From DAITAZ01 sp036824045 (GTDB taxonomy: Bacteria; Pseudomonadota; Gammaproteobacteria; Burkholderiales; Rhodocyclaceae), in assembly GCA_036824045.1 (NCBI GenBank), contig DAITAZ010000004.1, positions 1 through 64,000 of the forward strand: a stretch of 64,000 nucleotides of DNA. Reading direction: 5' to 3'. The position numbers and the translations under genes are program-made. A model generated the notes under the pieces. The model was not told the DNA's origin and did not search any database. It worked only from the letters and a program-made list of their open reading frames with translations. This document shows, in pieces, positions 43,204-52,569 of the stretch (positions within the stretch are counted from its first letter, which is position 1; each line of letters opens with the position of its first letter).

Positions 43204-43461
43204 ATGCCTGCGGTGACGATGTACAGTACGGCGGTGTGCCCCTATTGCGTGCGCGCAGAGGGGCTGCTCAAACGCAAGGGCGTGACCGACATTGTGAAGA
43301 TCCGGGTCGATCTCGACCCCGCGCTGCGGGACGAGATGATGCGTCGTACCGGACGCCGGACCGTACCCCAAATCTATATCGGGGATTACCATGTAGGTGG
43401 TTTCGATGACCTTGCGGCGCTGGACGGGCGAGGTGAACTGGACCCCCTGCTGGCTGGCTGA
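43204..43461 (+). CDS. grxC: Glutaredoxin 3
   Basis: The 85-residue glutaredoxin has CPYC at 12-15, the TVPQIYIG cis-Pro segment and GGFDDLAAL for glutathione binding. It reduces disulfides and glutathione mixed disulfides. AAGGAG precedes the ATG, 10 bases after the rhodanese stop. Confidence 0.96.
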   Translation: MPAVTMYSTAVCPYCVRAEGLLKRKGVTDIVKIRVDLDPALRDEMMRRTGRRTVPQIYIGDYHVGGFDDLAALDGRGELDPLLAG

Positions 43462-43569
43462 TGCCGGAGGGGATCGCTGCTGGCATATTCTTGACCATTT
43501 TCGGGGGCTGGATCATGCGGTCCCGCCTCATTCATCCTAAGTATTCCCTTTCTTTCCCTTGAGCCCATC

Positions 43570-44031
43570 ATGAGCGATAACGCTGCCAACACGACGCCCG
43601 TATTCTCCATCGACAAGATTTACGTCAAGGATCTCTCTGTCGAGGTGCCGCATGCCCCCCAGATTTTCCTGGAGCGGGAAAATCCCAACGTGGACATCCA
43701 GCTGCACACCGAAGGTACCGGGCTGGGGGATGGTTATTTCGAGGTCAGCCTGACCTGCACCATCACTGCCAAACTTGGTGAAAAAACCGTGTTCCTGGTG
43801 GAGGCCGCCCAGGCGGGCATTTTCCAGATCCAGAACGTGCCGGAGCCGGACCTCTCCGGCGTACTTGCGGTGGGGTGCCCCAACATCCTCTTCCCGTATG
43901 CCCGGGAGACTGTCTCCAGCGTGACCCAGCGTGCCGGCTTTGCTCCCATCATGCTGGCCCCGGTCAACTTCGAAGCCCTCTACCACCAGCGTTTGCAGGA
44001 GCAGCAGGCTGCCCCGGCGACAGCCCAGTAA
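43570..44031 (+). CDS. secB: Protein-export chaperone SecB
   Basis: The 153-residue tetrameric chaperone (FSIDKIYVKDLSVEVPHAP, then GCPNILFPYARETVS) keeps precursors unfolded and passes them to SecA. The length and order after grxC and before gpsA are typical of proteobacteria. Confidence 0.97.
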   Translation: MSDNAANTTPVFSIDKIYVKDLSVEVPHAPQIFLERENPNVDIQLHTEGTGLGDGYFEVSLTCTITAKLGEKTVFLVEAAQAGIFQIQNVPEPDLSGVLAVGCPNILFPYARETVSSVTQRAGFAPIMLAPVNFEALYHQRLQEQQAAPATAQ

Positions 44032-44067
44032 ACGCCAGTCACTCACCACGGCCAGCGGGAGGCTTTC

Positions 44068-44520
44068 ATGCAGCGTATGTCGGGTTTCACGGTGTCAGCC
44101 TTGGCGTTGGCCGCCGTGCTTTGGTCGGGCGCTGTCGGCGCCGTGGACTACCGCTCGGTTTCCGAAGGGGCGGCGCTCTATGACGGGCCTTCGGCCAAGG
44201 CCAAGGCCCTGTATGTGATCCTCCGCGGGACGCCGGTGGAAGTGGTCGTCAATCAGGACGGCTGGACCAAGGTCCGGGACTACCAGGGTGACATGGGCTG
44301 GATCGAGCGGAAGTTCCTGAGCGAACGGCGCACCGTGATCGTCTCGGCCCCCCGTGCTGAAGTCCGGGAGAAGCCTGACACCACTTCACCGGTGGTGTTC
44401 GAGGCCGGCCGCGATGTTCTGTTGGATCTGCTGGATGCCAACCCGCCGGGATGGCTCAAGGTTCGTCACCGGGACGGCCAGACCGGCTTCATCCGCGTGA
44501 CTCAGGTCTGGGGGCGGTAA
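44068..44520 (+). CDS. Secreted SH3-domain protein
   Basis: The 150-residue protein has a signal peptide (about 1-25) and two SH3b-like units, about 27-85 (SEGAALYDGPSAKAKALYV) and 88-150 (VIVSAPRAEVREKPDTTSP). It should sit in the periplasm, perhaps on peptidoglycan. Its stable place between secB and gpsA gives no further clue. Confidence 0.85.
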   Translation: MQRMSGFTVSALALAAVLWSGAVGAVDYRSVSEGAALYDGPSAKAKALYVILRGTPVEVVVNQDGWTKVRDYQGDMGWIERKFLSERRTVIVSAPRAEVREKPDTTSPVVFEAGRDVLLDLLDANPPGWLKVRHRDGQTGFIRVTQVWGR

Positions 44521-44556
44521 GCATTTGCGGTCTTGTCTGCTGAATCAATGGTTCAA

Positions 44557-45543
44557 ATGATCAAGCTTGCCGTGCTCGGCGCAGGCTCGTGGGGGACCGC
44601 GCTGGCGGCCACGTTTGCGGGCCATCAGGAAGTCACCCTCTGGGGGCGGGACTCCGGGCGGATGGCAGCGATGGCGCGCGATCGGGAGAATCGCCGCTAC
44701 TTGCCCGGCTGCGCCCTGCCGGCAGCGCTCAGCATCACCTCCGACTTGGCGGAAGCGCTGGACGGGGTCGGACTGGTCCTGGTGGTGACTCCGGTCAAGG
44801 CTTTCCGGGAGACACTGGAATGCTTGCATGCACTGGCGCCGGGTGTGCCGGCGATCTGGGCGTGCAAGGGGCTCGAGGCTGGCAGCCGATTGCTGCCTCA
44901 TCAAATCTTTGCCCAGACGCTGGGGGCGGGTGCGCCGGGGGCCGTGCTCACCGGCCCGAGCTTTGCTGCCGAGGTTGTGCGGGGGCTGCCAACCGCCATC
45001 ACACTGGCGTCGGCGGACATTGGGCTGGCCCGGCAATGTGCGGCCTGGTTGCATCACCCCCGGTTCCGCATCTACGCGGGTGATGACGTGCCGGGCGCGG
45101 AAGTGGGCGGGGCGGCCAAGAACGTGCTGGCCATCGCGGCAGGTATCGCGGACGGAATGGGCTTCGGCTCCAATGCCCGCGCTGCCCTGATCACCCGCGG
45201 CTTGGCGGAGATATCCCGACTCGGACTTGCCCTCGGCGGCCGGCGGGAAACGCTGATGGGCCTGGCGGGCATGGGCGACCTGATTCTGACCTGCACGGGG
45301 GATCTTTCCCGTAACCGTCGTGTTGGACTGGGGCTTGCCCGGGGCGAACCCCTTGCGGTCGTGCTCGAGCAACTGGGGCAGACGGCCGAGGGCGTGTCCA
45401 CCGCACGGGAGGTGGTGGCCCTGGCTGATCAGATGGGGGTTGAGATGCCCATCTGCGCGGCGGTGAACCAGGTGCTCCATCACGGCTTACCCGCCCGGGT
45501 GGCGGTGGAGCAGTTACTGGCCCGCGACATCAAGGACGAGTAA
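44557..45543 (+). CDS. gpsA: Glycerol-3-phosphate dehydrogenase [NAD(P)+]
   Basis: The 328-residue enzyme makes glycerol-3-phosphate for phospholipids. Marks are the Rossmann loop GAGSWG (8-13), the VVTPVKAFR strand, KNVLAIAAGIADG with the catalytic Lys, and NRRVG near the C-terminus. ATG 44557 starts right at the Rossmann strand; ATG 44548 is three codons earlier. Ribosome sites are weak for both. Confidence 0.96.
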   Translation: MIKLAVLGAGSWGTALAATFAGHQEVTLWGRDSGRMAAMARDRENRRYLPGCALPAALSITSDLAEALDGVGLVLVVTPVKAFRETLECLHALAPGVPAIWACKGLEAGSRLLPHQIFAQTLGAGAPGAVLTGPSFAAEVVRGLPTAITLASADIGLARQCAAWLHHPRFRIYAGDDVPGAEVGGAAKNVLAIAAGIADGMGFGSNARAALITRGLAEISRLGLALGGRRETLMGLAGMGDLILTCTGDLSRNRRVGLGLARGEPLAVVLEQLGQTAEGVSTAREVVALADQMGVEMPICAAVNQVLHHGLPARVAVEQLLARDIKDE

Positions 45544-45560
45544 CTCCCTCGGAGCGGGAG

Positions 45561-46025
45561 TCAGGCGCCACCCGCAAAGCTGGTCTGCCGCCAGGCTTCA
45601 AACACGAGCACCGAAACCGCATTGGCGAGATTCAGGCTGCGGCTGCTGCGCTGCATGGGGATGCGCAGGCGGTCTTCCGGCGCTACATGTTCCAGTACCG
45701 ACTGGGGCAGCCCGCGGCTCTCCGGACCGAAAAGCAGTGCACAGGTCCCGGAGAGTTCGGCCTGGTCGTAACGGGTGGTTCCCTTCGTGCTCAGCGCGAA
45801 CCATCGGCAATGGGCGAGCCGCGTGCGGCACGCCTCCCAATTGTCGTGCACGGTGACGTTTGCCAGATCGTGGTAGTCCAGGCCGGCTCGGGCGAGATTG
45901 CGCGCCGTGAGCTGGAACCCGAGGGGTCTAACCAAGTGCAGTGCCGCGCCGGTATTGGCGCACAGCCGGATGATGTTGCCGGTGTTGGGGGGAATCTCCG
46001 GCTCGAACAGGACGACTTGAATCAT
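45561..46025 (-). CDS. trmL: tRNA (cytidine/uridine-2'-O-)-methyltransferase TrmL
   Basis: The 154-residue SPOUT enzyme methylates the wobble ribose of certain leucine tRNAs. It has PEIPPNTGNIIRLCANTG at the N-terminus, FGPESRGLP and IPMQRSSRSLNLANAVSV at the C-terminal knot. It is convergent with gpsA. Confidence 0.95.
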   Translation of the reverse strand: MIQVVLFEPEIPPNTGNIIRLCANTGAALHLVRPLGFQLTARNLARAGLDYHDLANVTVHDNWEACRTRLAHCRWFALSTKGTTRYDQAELSGTCALLFGPESRGLPQSVLEHVAPEDRLRIPMQRSSRSLNLANAVSVLVFEAWRQTSFAGGA

Positions 46026-46103
46026 CCTTGAATGGTACCCCGTACCGGGGCGATCGCACTTGTGCCTGTGTGGCATTGGCGCGACAAAGGTCTTCCGCAA
46101 ACA

Positions 46104-46133
46104 AAAAGGGCGCCTGATTGCAGGCGCCCTTTT
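46104..46133 (-). terminator. Terminator of the pilin gene
   Basis: AAAAGGGCGCCTG and CAGGCGCCCTTTT pair around ATTG, with T runs on both strands. It lies 20 bases after the stop of the leftward pilin gene. Confidence 0.88.
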
Positions 46134-46152
46134 GCGTCGGATCAAGAACCGG

Positions 46153-46638
46153 TCAGCAGCCGCTCTCGGTCACGCTCACGGCGGGGGAGGCAGACGGCGT
46201 GTATTGGGCGAAACAGTTGCCGCTGGTCATCCCCGAGGGGTAGAAGCGCACGTTCACCGGGCTGTTCGTGTCGTAAGTCAGGTTGTAGCCCTGGCACGCG
46301 GAGGCGCTCTCGCAACGCATGAGGCTGCCGACGCCGGCATTGTCCGCAGTGGGCAGGCCGGTGGCGGAATCCACGGTGACCGACCCCCCAACCAGGCTCA
46401 CGGAACTCACGTTGCCGCCGGCGATCTGCCAGGCGGACTGGGCCATGGACACACCGGAGCGCAGGCCTGCTGCCGCATTCTGGATCGCAGCCTTACGGGC
46501 CTGGCCGGAGGCGTCCATCATCCGCGGTAGGGCAACCGCTGCCAGGATGCCGATGACCGAGATGACGACGATCAGTTCGATCAGCGTAAAACCGCCTTGC
46601 CCGTTCCGGGCGCTGTTCCCTTTGAATTTCATTTTCAT
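46153..46638 (-). CDS. Type IV pilin, MshA-like
   Basis: The 161-residue prepilin has a short leader cut at GQGG|FTLIELI, the hydrophobic N-terminal helix and three Cys residues near the end that could form the pilin disulfide loop. It is divergent from mshE, unlike classical loci where mshA lies inside the cluster. GGAGAAGC before ATG 46638 fixes the start. The spacer to mshE (46639-46919) has promoters not identified by eye. Confidence 0.85.
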   Translation of the reverse strand: MKMKFKGNSARNGQGGFTLIELIVVISVIGILAAVALPRMMDASGQARKAAIQNAAAGLRSGVSMAQSAWQIAGGNVSSVSLVGGSVTVDSATGLPTADNAGVGSLMRCESASACQGYNLTYDTNSPVNVRFYPSGMTSGNCFAQYTPSASPAVSVTESGC

Positions 46639-46919
46639 GCTTCTCCTGTGAGCAATGAGGGGTGTTTGCCAGGAGTAACGGCCCAGGGCCGGAAAAACTT
46701 TAAGGACGTTTGCTGCCCGGAGCACCGATTCAAGAACCCCGGTTTTCAGACGTTTACTTGCGGGCGTGCTGATGACCTTCAAGGAAACGTGGTCGATCGC
46801 GCATTGTAAAGGCATTCGAAAACCAGGAGGTGTGTGTGTACTCATTATTGTGCGGACCTGATGTCTCCTGTGGTTTGGACAGAAGCCGGGTTTAATTCGG
46901 CTAATTTCGGGAGTCGCGC

Positions 46920-48632
46920 GTGAAGAGACCGCAGAAGATCCGGATCGGCGAGATGCTCATCCAGCAGAGCCTGCTTACCCCCGAGCAGGTACAGGCGGCG
47001 CTGGAGGATCAGCGGCGAAGTGGGCGCAAGCTTGGGCGCATTCTCGTGGAGAATGGCTACATCAGCGAACTGGCGCTGTCCCAGGCGCTGGCCCGCCAGC
47101 TCGCCGTGCCGTTCCTGGACCTGCGCCAGTATCCCCTGGAGGCGCCGGTGGTGCGGCGCTTGCCCGAGGCCCAGGCCCGGCGTTTCCGGGCGGTGGTGCT
47201 GGAGGAAACCGGTGAGGGGTTCCGCGTCGGCATGGCCGACCCGACCGACATCTATGCCTACGATGAAATCTGCCGCGTACTGAAGCGGGAAATCGACATC
47301 GCAGTAGCGACCGAGACGGATCTGCTGGCCGTCATCGACCGTTTCTACCAACGCACCGACGAGATCACTGGTTTTGCGCAGGCGCTGACAGCGGAGCTGG
47401 CGGATGCGCCTTCCCAGCTCGGCAATCCGTTCGGACTCTCGGCCGGGCAGGAGGACGCGCCTGTTGTGCGTCTGCTGCAGACGGTATTCGAAGAGGCGGT
47501 GCGCCTGCGTGCCTCGGACATTCACATCGAGCCCCAGGAGAAGTCCCTGGTGTTCCGTCTGCGCATCGATGGCGTCCTGCATGTGCAGACCGAGACGGAC
47601 ACCAAGATCGCCCCGGCGCTGGTGCTGCGCCTCAAGCTCATGTCCGGCCTGGACATCTCGGAGAAGCGGCTGCCCCAGGACGGTCGTTTCCATGTAGCGA
47701 TCCGCGAGCGTCCGGTCGATATCCGTCTATCCACCCTGCCCACCCAGTATGGCGAGTCCGTGGTGATGCGTTTGCTGGTGCAGCAAGGCGGCGTCGTCCG
47801 GCTAGATCGCCTGGGCATGCCCGACGCCGTGCTCAGCCGCCTGCGGGCGGCCATCCACCGGCCTTCCGGGATGATCCTGGTGACCGGGCCGACCGGCTCG
47901 GGCAAGACCACCACGCTCTATGCCGCGCTGACCGAGCTGAATACGACGGAGCGCAAGATCATCACCGTCGAGGATCCGGTGGAATACCGGCTGCCCGGTA
48001 TCAATCAGGTACAGGTGAACGAGAAGATCGATCTGAGCTTTGACCGGGTGCTGCGTGCCTCCTTGCGTCAGGACCCGGACACCATCCTGGTGGGCGAGAT
48101 GCGCGACCGCACCACCGCCGAAATCGGCCTGCGCGCTGCCATGACCGGCCACATGGTGCTGTCCACCCTGCACACCAACGACGCCGCCTCCACGCCCATG
48201 CGCCTGCTGGACATGGGCGTGCCGGCCTACATGGTGGCTTTGTCGCTGCAACTGGTGTTGGCCCAGCGTCTGGTGCGGGTGCTTTGCGAAGCCTGTGCCC
48301 AGCCGCACGCTCCGGACGAACAGGAAATGGAATGGTTGCTGCAGGAACTGGGTGCCGACGCTCGCAACGGGCGCTACCGCAGGGGTGCCGGCTGCCATGC
48401 CTGCGGCGGCACGGGCTATGTGGGGCGCACCGGGGTGTACGAGGTGCTGGAGATGAGCCGCCCATTGGTGGAGGCGGCCACCCGGGGCGATCCGGAGGCG
48501 TTTACCCGTCTGGCGGAGCAGCAGATGGCCGGCCGCACCCTCCAGCGGGACGCGGCCCGGCTGGTGGCGGAGGGCAGGACCACTGTCGCCGAGGCCATCA
48601 AGGTTGCGAACCAGCTCGCGGAAGAGGTTTGA
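46920..48632 (+). CDS. mshE: MSHA pilus extension ATPase MshE
   Basis: The 570-residue ATPase starts with two MshEN units (RIGEMLIQQSLL at 8 and KLGRILVENGYI at 37), the double motif that binds cyclic di-GMP in MshE. The GspE/PilB core has GPTGSGKTTT (about 322-331), Asp/His boxes and a CEAC/CHAC zinc finger. It powers pilin polymerisation at the inner membrane. The start is GTG with GGGAG six bases upstream. Confidence 0.93.
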   Translation: MKRPQKIRIGEMLIQQSLLTPEQVQAALEDQRRSGRKLGRILVENGYISELALSQALARQLAVPFLDLRQYPLEAPVVRRLPEAQARRFRAVVLEETGEGFRVGMADPTDIYAYDEICRVLKREIDIAVATETDLLAVIDRFYQRTDEITGFAQALTAELADAPSQLGNPFGLSAGQEDAPVVRLLQTVFEEAVRLRASDIHIEPQEKSLVFRLRIDGVLHVQTETDTKIAPALVLRLKLMSGLDISEKRLPQDGRFHVAIRERPVDIRLSTLPTQYGESVVMRLLVQQGGVVRLDRLGMPDAVLSRLRAAIHRPSGMILVTGPTGSGKTTTLYAALTELNTTERKIITVEDPVEYRLPGINQVQVNEKIDLSFDRVLRASLRQDPDTILVGEMRDRTTAEIGLRAAMTGHMVLSTLHTNDAASTPMRLLDMGVPAYMVALSLQLVLAQRLVRVLCEACAQPHAPDEQEMEWLLQELGADARNGRYRRGAGCHACGGTGYVGRTGVYEVLEMSRPLVEAATRGDPEAFTRLAEQQMAGRTLQRDAARLVAEGRTTVAEAIKVANQLAEEV

Positions 48633-48677
48633 GGCGATGACGGGCGCGATGGCGGCTGAGCGCGCAGGGCGTGTGGC

Positions 48678-49925
48678 GTGAGCGCCGGCGCGTTTGCCTA
48701 CGTGGGGCGCGATGGCACCGGCGCCAAGGTCGAGGGCGTACTCGAAGGCGCCAGCCCCAACGTGGTTGCGGATCAGTTGCGGGCGCGGGGCATCACGCCG
48801 GTGAGCATCAAGGCAGCGGCCGGGGGGCAGGCCGGCGGTGGCGACAAATCTGGCGCCTGGCTGGAAGGGCTGCTTAAACCGCGCATCCCCGCCATCGAGA
48901 TCATGCTTTTCAGCCGGCAGCTCTACACCTTGCTCAAGGCGGGTGTGCCCATCATGCAGGCGCTGACCGGGCTCGGCGAATCCACGCCGAACAAGACCAT
49001 GGCCGGGGTGATCACCGATGTGCGTGACAGCCTGGAGGTGGGGCGCGACCTGTCTGCCTCCCTGGCCCGGCACCCCCGGGTGTTCTCGTCGTTCTACCTT
49101 TCCATGGTTCGGGTGGGCGAACAGACCGGACGGCTCGAAGAGATCTTCCTCCGCCTCTACCACCATCTCGAATTCGAGAAGTTCATGCGGGAGCAGGTCA
49201 AGTCCGCCCTGCGCTACCCCATGTTCGTGGTGGCCGCCATGGTTTTGGCGATGGGGGTGATCAACGTCTTCGTCATCCCGTCTTTTTCCAAGGTGTTCAA
49301 GGGGATGAACGCCAAGCTCCCCCCCATGACCGAGCTGCTGATCGGGCTCTCGGACTTCACGGTGCGTGCGTGGCCGTGGCTGCTCGCGGGGCTGTGCCTG
49401 GCGATCGCGGGTTTCATCCACTGGACCCGCACGCCGTCTGGCCAGTTGTTGTGGGACCGGGCCAAACTGAGTCTGCCGGTGGCGGGCAAGATCGTGCGCA
49501 AGGCCACCCTGGCCCGCTTCGCCCGGAGCTTCTCCCTGGCCCTGCGCAGTGGTGTGCCAGTGGTGCAGGCCATGACGGTGGTGGCGCAGACGGCTGACAA
49601 CGCCTACATGTCCGACAAGGTGGCGCGGATGCGGGAGAGCGTGGAGCGGGGCGAAAGCGTGTTGCGCACCGCCACGGCGGCCAAGGTGTTCACGCCGACG
49701 GTGCTGCAGATGATCGCGGTGGGCGAAGAATCGGGCGCCCTCGACGAGCTCTTGCAGGAGGTGGCGGAGCTTTACCAGCAGGAAGTGGAGTACGAGCTCA
49801 AGACCCTCTCGGCGCAGATCGAGCCCATCCTGATCGTCTTCCTCGGGGCGATGATCCTGGTGCTGGCCCTCGGGGTGTTCATGCCCATGTGGGAGCTGGG
49901 GCGTGCTTCGATGCAGAAGGGCTGA
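48678..49925 (+). CDS. mshG: Pilus platform protein MshG (GspF family)
   Basis: The 415-residue inner-membrane protein has two GspF repeats with three membrane helices (about 188-208, 230-250 and 380-405). It connects the cytoplasmic MshE ATPase with the growing pilus. It starts at GTG 45 bases after mshE. Confidence 0.92.
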   Translation: MSAGAFAYVGRDGTGAKVEGVLEGASPNVVADQLRARGITPVSIKAAAGGQAGGGDKSGAWLEGLLKPRIPAIEIMLFSRQLYTLLKAGVPIMQALTGLGESTPNKTMAGVITDVRDSLEVGRDLSASLARHPRVFSSFYLSMVRVGEQTGRLEEIFLRLYHHLEFEKFMREQVKSALRYPMFVVAAMVLAMGVINVFVIPSFSKVFKGMNAKLPPMTELLIGLSDFTVRAWPWLLAGLCLAIAGFIHWTRTPSGQLLWDRAKLSLPVAGKIVRKATLARFARSFSLALRSGVPVVQAMTVVAQTADNAYMSDKVARMRESVERGESVLRTATAAKVFTPTVLQMIAVGEESGALDELLQEVAELYQQEVEYELKTLSAQIEPILIVFLGAMILVLALGVFMPMWELGRASMQKG

Positions 49926-49942
49926 TCCCCCCGGGCGCTGAT

Positions 49943-49967
49943 CGTGACCGATTGTGCAGCGGTCACG
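49943..49967. repeat. Inverted repeat between mshG and mshB
   Basis: CGTGACCG and CGGTCACG flank a nine-base loop in the 207-base gap before the mshB-like pilin. There is no T run. It could be an operator or an mRNA hairpin that lowers readthrough to the minor pilins. Confidence 0.5.
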
Positions 49968-50132
49968 GTCCGGAGGTGAAACAGGGGCGGAATCGCCCTT
50001 TGCTGGGGCAATCGGCGCTCCGCGTGCCGTTGCAGCATTGGTCCGATGCCCGGGTTTTGCCGCCTCACCGCCGGCCTGGCGCAGCCGTCCGCCCCCTCCG
50101 GGGCAACCCACCCCCCGTTTGCGGGACGCAGC

Positions 50133-50684
50133 ATGTACAGTACAAAACGCATTTCCGGCCGTTCCCTGCGCCTGCGGGCGCGCCATCCGCGCCTCGGTTT
50201 CACCCTGGTGGAGCTGGTCATCGTGATTGTGGTGATTGGCGTGCTGGCCGCGGTGGCCATGCCCCGCTTCCTCGACATCAACACCGATAGTTACCGGGCG
50301 ACGGTGACCGCCACCGGCGGCTCCTTTGGCGCATCGGCCCAGGCGGTCCGCGCCCACTATGTGGCCAATGGCTACAGTGGCGCCCGGGCCAACGTGCCGG
50401 GCTTCGGCGATGCCACGGTGGATACCAATGCGGCCGGCTACCCGGTGGATACTGCAGATGCGTCCGCAATCGGCGGCACGGCGGCCCGATGCGTCAACCT
50501 CTGGAGCGCCCTGCTGCAGAACCCGCCGGTGGCCGACACTGCGGCTTCGCCCAATAGCGCTGCCACCTACCGCGCCAGTGCCAGCGGCGAAGTGTGCACC
50601 TTCACCTATCTGCCAAGCACGGCGGTGGCACGCTCCTTCAGCTACAACGCCTCCACCGGGCGGGTGGCCTTCGTCAATCCGTGA
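50133..50684 (+). CDS. mshB: MshB-like prepilin
   Basis: The 183-residue prepilin has an unusually long basic leader (about 28 residues) before the cut LG|FTLVELVIVI, then the hydrophobic helix and a globular part with two Cys. It fits the major-like pilin slot MshB. Its stop overlaps the GTG of mshC. Confidence 0.82.
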   Translation: MYSTKRISGRSLRLRARHPRLGFTLVELVIVIVVIGVLAAVAMPRFLDINTDSYRATVTATGGSFGASAQAVRAHYVANGYSGARANVPGFGDATVDTNAAGYPVDTADASAIGGTAARCVNLWSALLQNPPVADTAASPNSAATYRASASGEVCTFTYLPSTAVARSFSYNASTGRVAFVNP

Positions 50685-51166
50685 ATGACCCACGCCTCAC
50701 CCGCCACTGCCGGGGCGTCACCCTGGTGGAGATGATCACGGTCATCGCCGTGATGGGAGTGCTGGTCGCCGTGGCGGCACCCCAGTTCAGCCGCCCCGGG
50801 GCCTTTCAGGCGCGGGGATTCTCGGAACAGGTGCAGGAAGCGATCCGCTTCGCCCGCAAGGTGGCCATTGCCGAGCACCGGGAGATCTGCGTCTCGGTGA
50901 GCGGCTCGGCGTTGAGCCTGACCCGGACGGTGGCGGCGGCTACGCCTGCTGCGGCCTGCGACGCCGGCAATCCGGTCCTGCTGCCGGGCTCGGATGCGGC
51001 TTACAACGTGGCTCCGCCCCCAGGTTTGAGCCTCAACGCCAGCCGCAGCAGCTTCCGCTTCGATCCACTGGGGGACGTGGCACCGGGCGCGGTGAGCCTC
51101 ACGGTGGCTGGCGGCGATCAGGATTTCAGCATCACCGTCGAGGCCGGGACGGGCTATGTGCATTGA
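50681..51166 (+). CDS. mshC: MshC-like minor prepilin (GspH type)
   Basis: The 161-residue protein starts at GTG 50681, overlapping the mshB stop by four bases. It is cut at CRG|VTLVEMIT and has the GspH-type helix-loop FSEQVQEAIRFARKVAIAEH. Two Cys residues are about 22 residues apart. Confidence 0.83.
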   Translation: MNDPRLTRHCRGVTLVEMITVIAVMGVLVAVAAPQFSRPGAFQARGFSEQVQEAIRFARKVAIAEHREICVSVSGSALSLTRTVAAATPAAACDAGNPVLLPGSDAAYNVAPPPGLSLNASRSSFRFDPLGDVAPGAVSLTVAGGDQDFSITVEAGTGYVH

Positions 51167-51722
51167 GCGGCCACGCGTCCGGGGTGTGACGTTGATCGAG
51201 CTGGTCATCTTCATCGCTCTGGTGGGCTCGGCCATGGCGGCGGCACAACTGCTGTTTGCCGGCCTCGAAGGACGCAGCGCCGACGCGTTGCCCCGCAAGC
51301 AGGCGCTGGCCATTGCCGAATCCATCATGGAAGAGGTGCGGCAGATGCCGTTCACCTATTGTGATCCGGATGATGGCAATGCCAGTACGGCGACCTCCTC
51401 AGCCGGGTGCGCGAGCAATGCGCTGGTGGAGCGGCAGGGGGCGGAAACCGGTGACGTGGCCGGCGCGTTCGACAATGTGAGCGACTACCATGGGTTCTCG
51501 ATGAACGCCGGCATTCAGGACGCTGCAGGCACGGCAGTGGCCGGCCTGGAGGGTTTTTCCGCCAGCGTCACGGTGGCGCCCGTCGCGCTCGGGGGTATTG
51601 CGGCCCTGGATGCAAACGGCGTGCCCCAGTCCCTGCACATTACCGTGACGGTGACCGGCCCGGCCAACACCCGGGTGGCGCTCGACGGCATGAGAGCCCG
51701 CTATGCGCCCAATGCTTTCTAG
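51156..51722 (+). CDS. mshD: MshD-like minor prepilin
   Basis: The 188-residue minor pilin is cut at VRG|VTLIELVIF, with a conserved AIAESIMEEVRQMPFTYC region shared by MshD/PilV-type proteins. It overlaps mshC by 11 bases and mshO by 20 bases. Confidence 0.82.
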   Translation: MCIERPRVRGVTLIELVIFIALVGSAMAAAQLLFAGLEGRSADALPRKQALAIAESIMEEVRQMPFTYCDPDDGNASTATSSAGCASNALVERQGAETGDVAGAFDNVSDYHGFSMNAGIQDAAGTAVAGLEGFSASVTVAPVALGGIAALDANGVPQSLHITVTVTGPANTRVALDGMRARYAPNAF

Positions 51723-52569
51723 CCCCCGGCCTGGCCATGGGTTCACCTTGGTGGAGATGGTGGTCACCCTCGCGGTGCTGGGGGTGGTGTCCGCCGTGGT
51801 CGGGGTCTATGTGGCCGCGCCGGTGGAGAGCTTCGACAAGATGGCCCGCCGCGCCACCCTGAGCGACGAGGCGGATCTCGCCCTGCGGCGCATCGCCCGG
51901 GATCTGCGCGCGGCCTTGCCCAACAGCATCCGCGTCACCACCGATGTGGCGGGCCGCAGCTACCTGGAGTGCCTGGAGGTGCGTGCCGGCGGGCGCTACC
52001 GCGGCCAGGTGGCGTCGGACGGTGGTGGCGACCCCCTGGACTTTTCGGTGGCCGACACCTCGTTCGACATACTCGGTGCCACGCCCACGTCGCCCTGGCG
52101 GGGGGATATCTCGGTGGGGGATCGCGTGGTGGTGTTCAACACCGGTCAAACCGGGGGGGACGCTTACGCCGGCGACAACAGCGCCGCCATCAGCGCCGTG
52201 CCAACCGCTGCCACCAAACCCAACGAAAGAGTCCTGCGCTTTGCCGCCAAGCAGTTTCCGGCGGCTTCACCCTACAGCCGCTTCCATGTGATCTCCGGCC
52301 CGGTCAGTTACGTGTGCGACCCGGCGGCCGGGACGCTTACCCGGCATTGGGGCTACAGCATCAGTGCCAGCCAGCCGGCGCCTCCCTCTGGCGGACAAAG
52401 TGCGCTGCTGGCCACAAGCGTGAGCGCCTGCGGTTTCAGCTACACATCCGGGGTGCTCAGCAGCCTGGGGCTGGCGTCCCTGTCTCTCACGCTTACCCGT
52501 TCCGGCGCTGCGGGATCGCCCGAGAGCGTGCGCTTGTTTTCCCAGATCCGGGTGAGCGGACTGCCATGA
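51703..52569 (+). CDS. mshO: MshO-like minor prepilin
   Basis: The 288-residue prepilin is cut at GHG|FTLVEMVVTLAVLG and has the PilW/MshO region LSDEADLALRRIARDLRAAL. Its long globular part fits MshO. It ends in an ATGA overlap with mshP, so translation is coupled. Confidence 0.85.
   Translation: MRPMLSSPRPGHGFTLVEMVVTLAVLGVVSAVVGVYVAAPVESFDKMARRATLSDEADLALRRIARDLRAALPNSIRVTTDVAGRSYLECLEVRAGGRYRGQVASDGGGDPLDFSVADTSFDILGATPTSPWRGDISVGDRVVVFNTGQTGGDAYAGDNSAAISAVPTAATKPNERVLRFAAKQFPAASPYSRFHVISGPVSYVCDPAAGTLTRHWGYSISASQPAPPSGGQSALLATSVSACGFSYTSGVLSSLGLASLSLTLTRSGAAGSPESVRLFSQIRVSGLP

Noticed and set aside
47802..50693. A 963-codon minus-strand frame
   Set aside because: It lies opposite mshE, mshG and mshB and has the composition of an antisense shadow.
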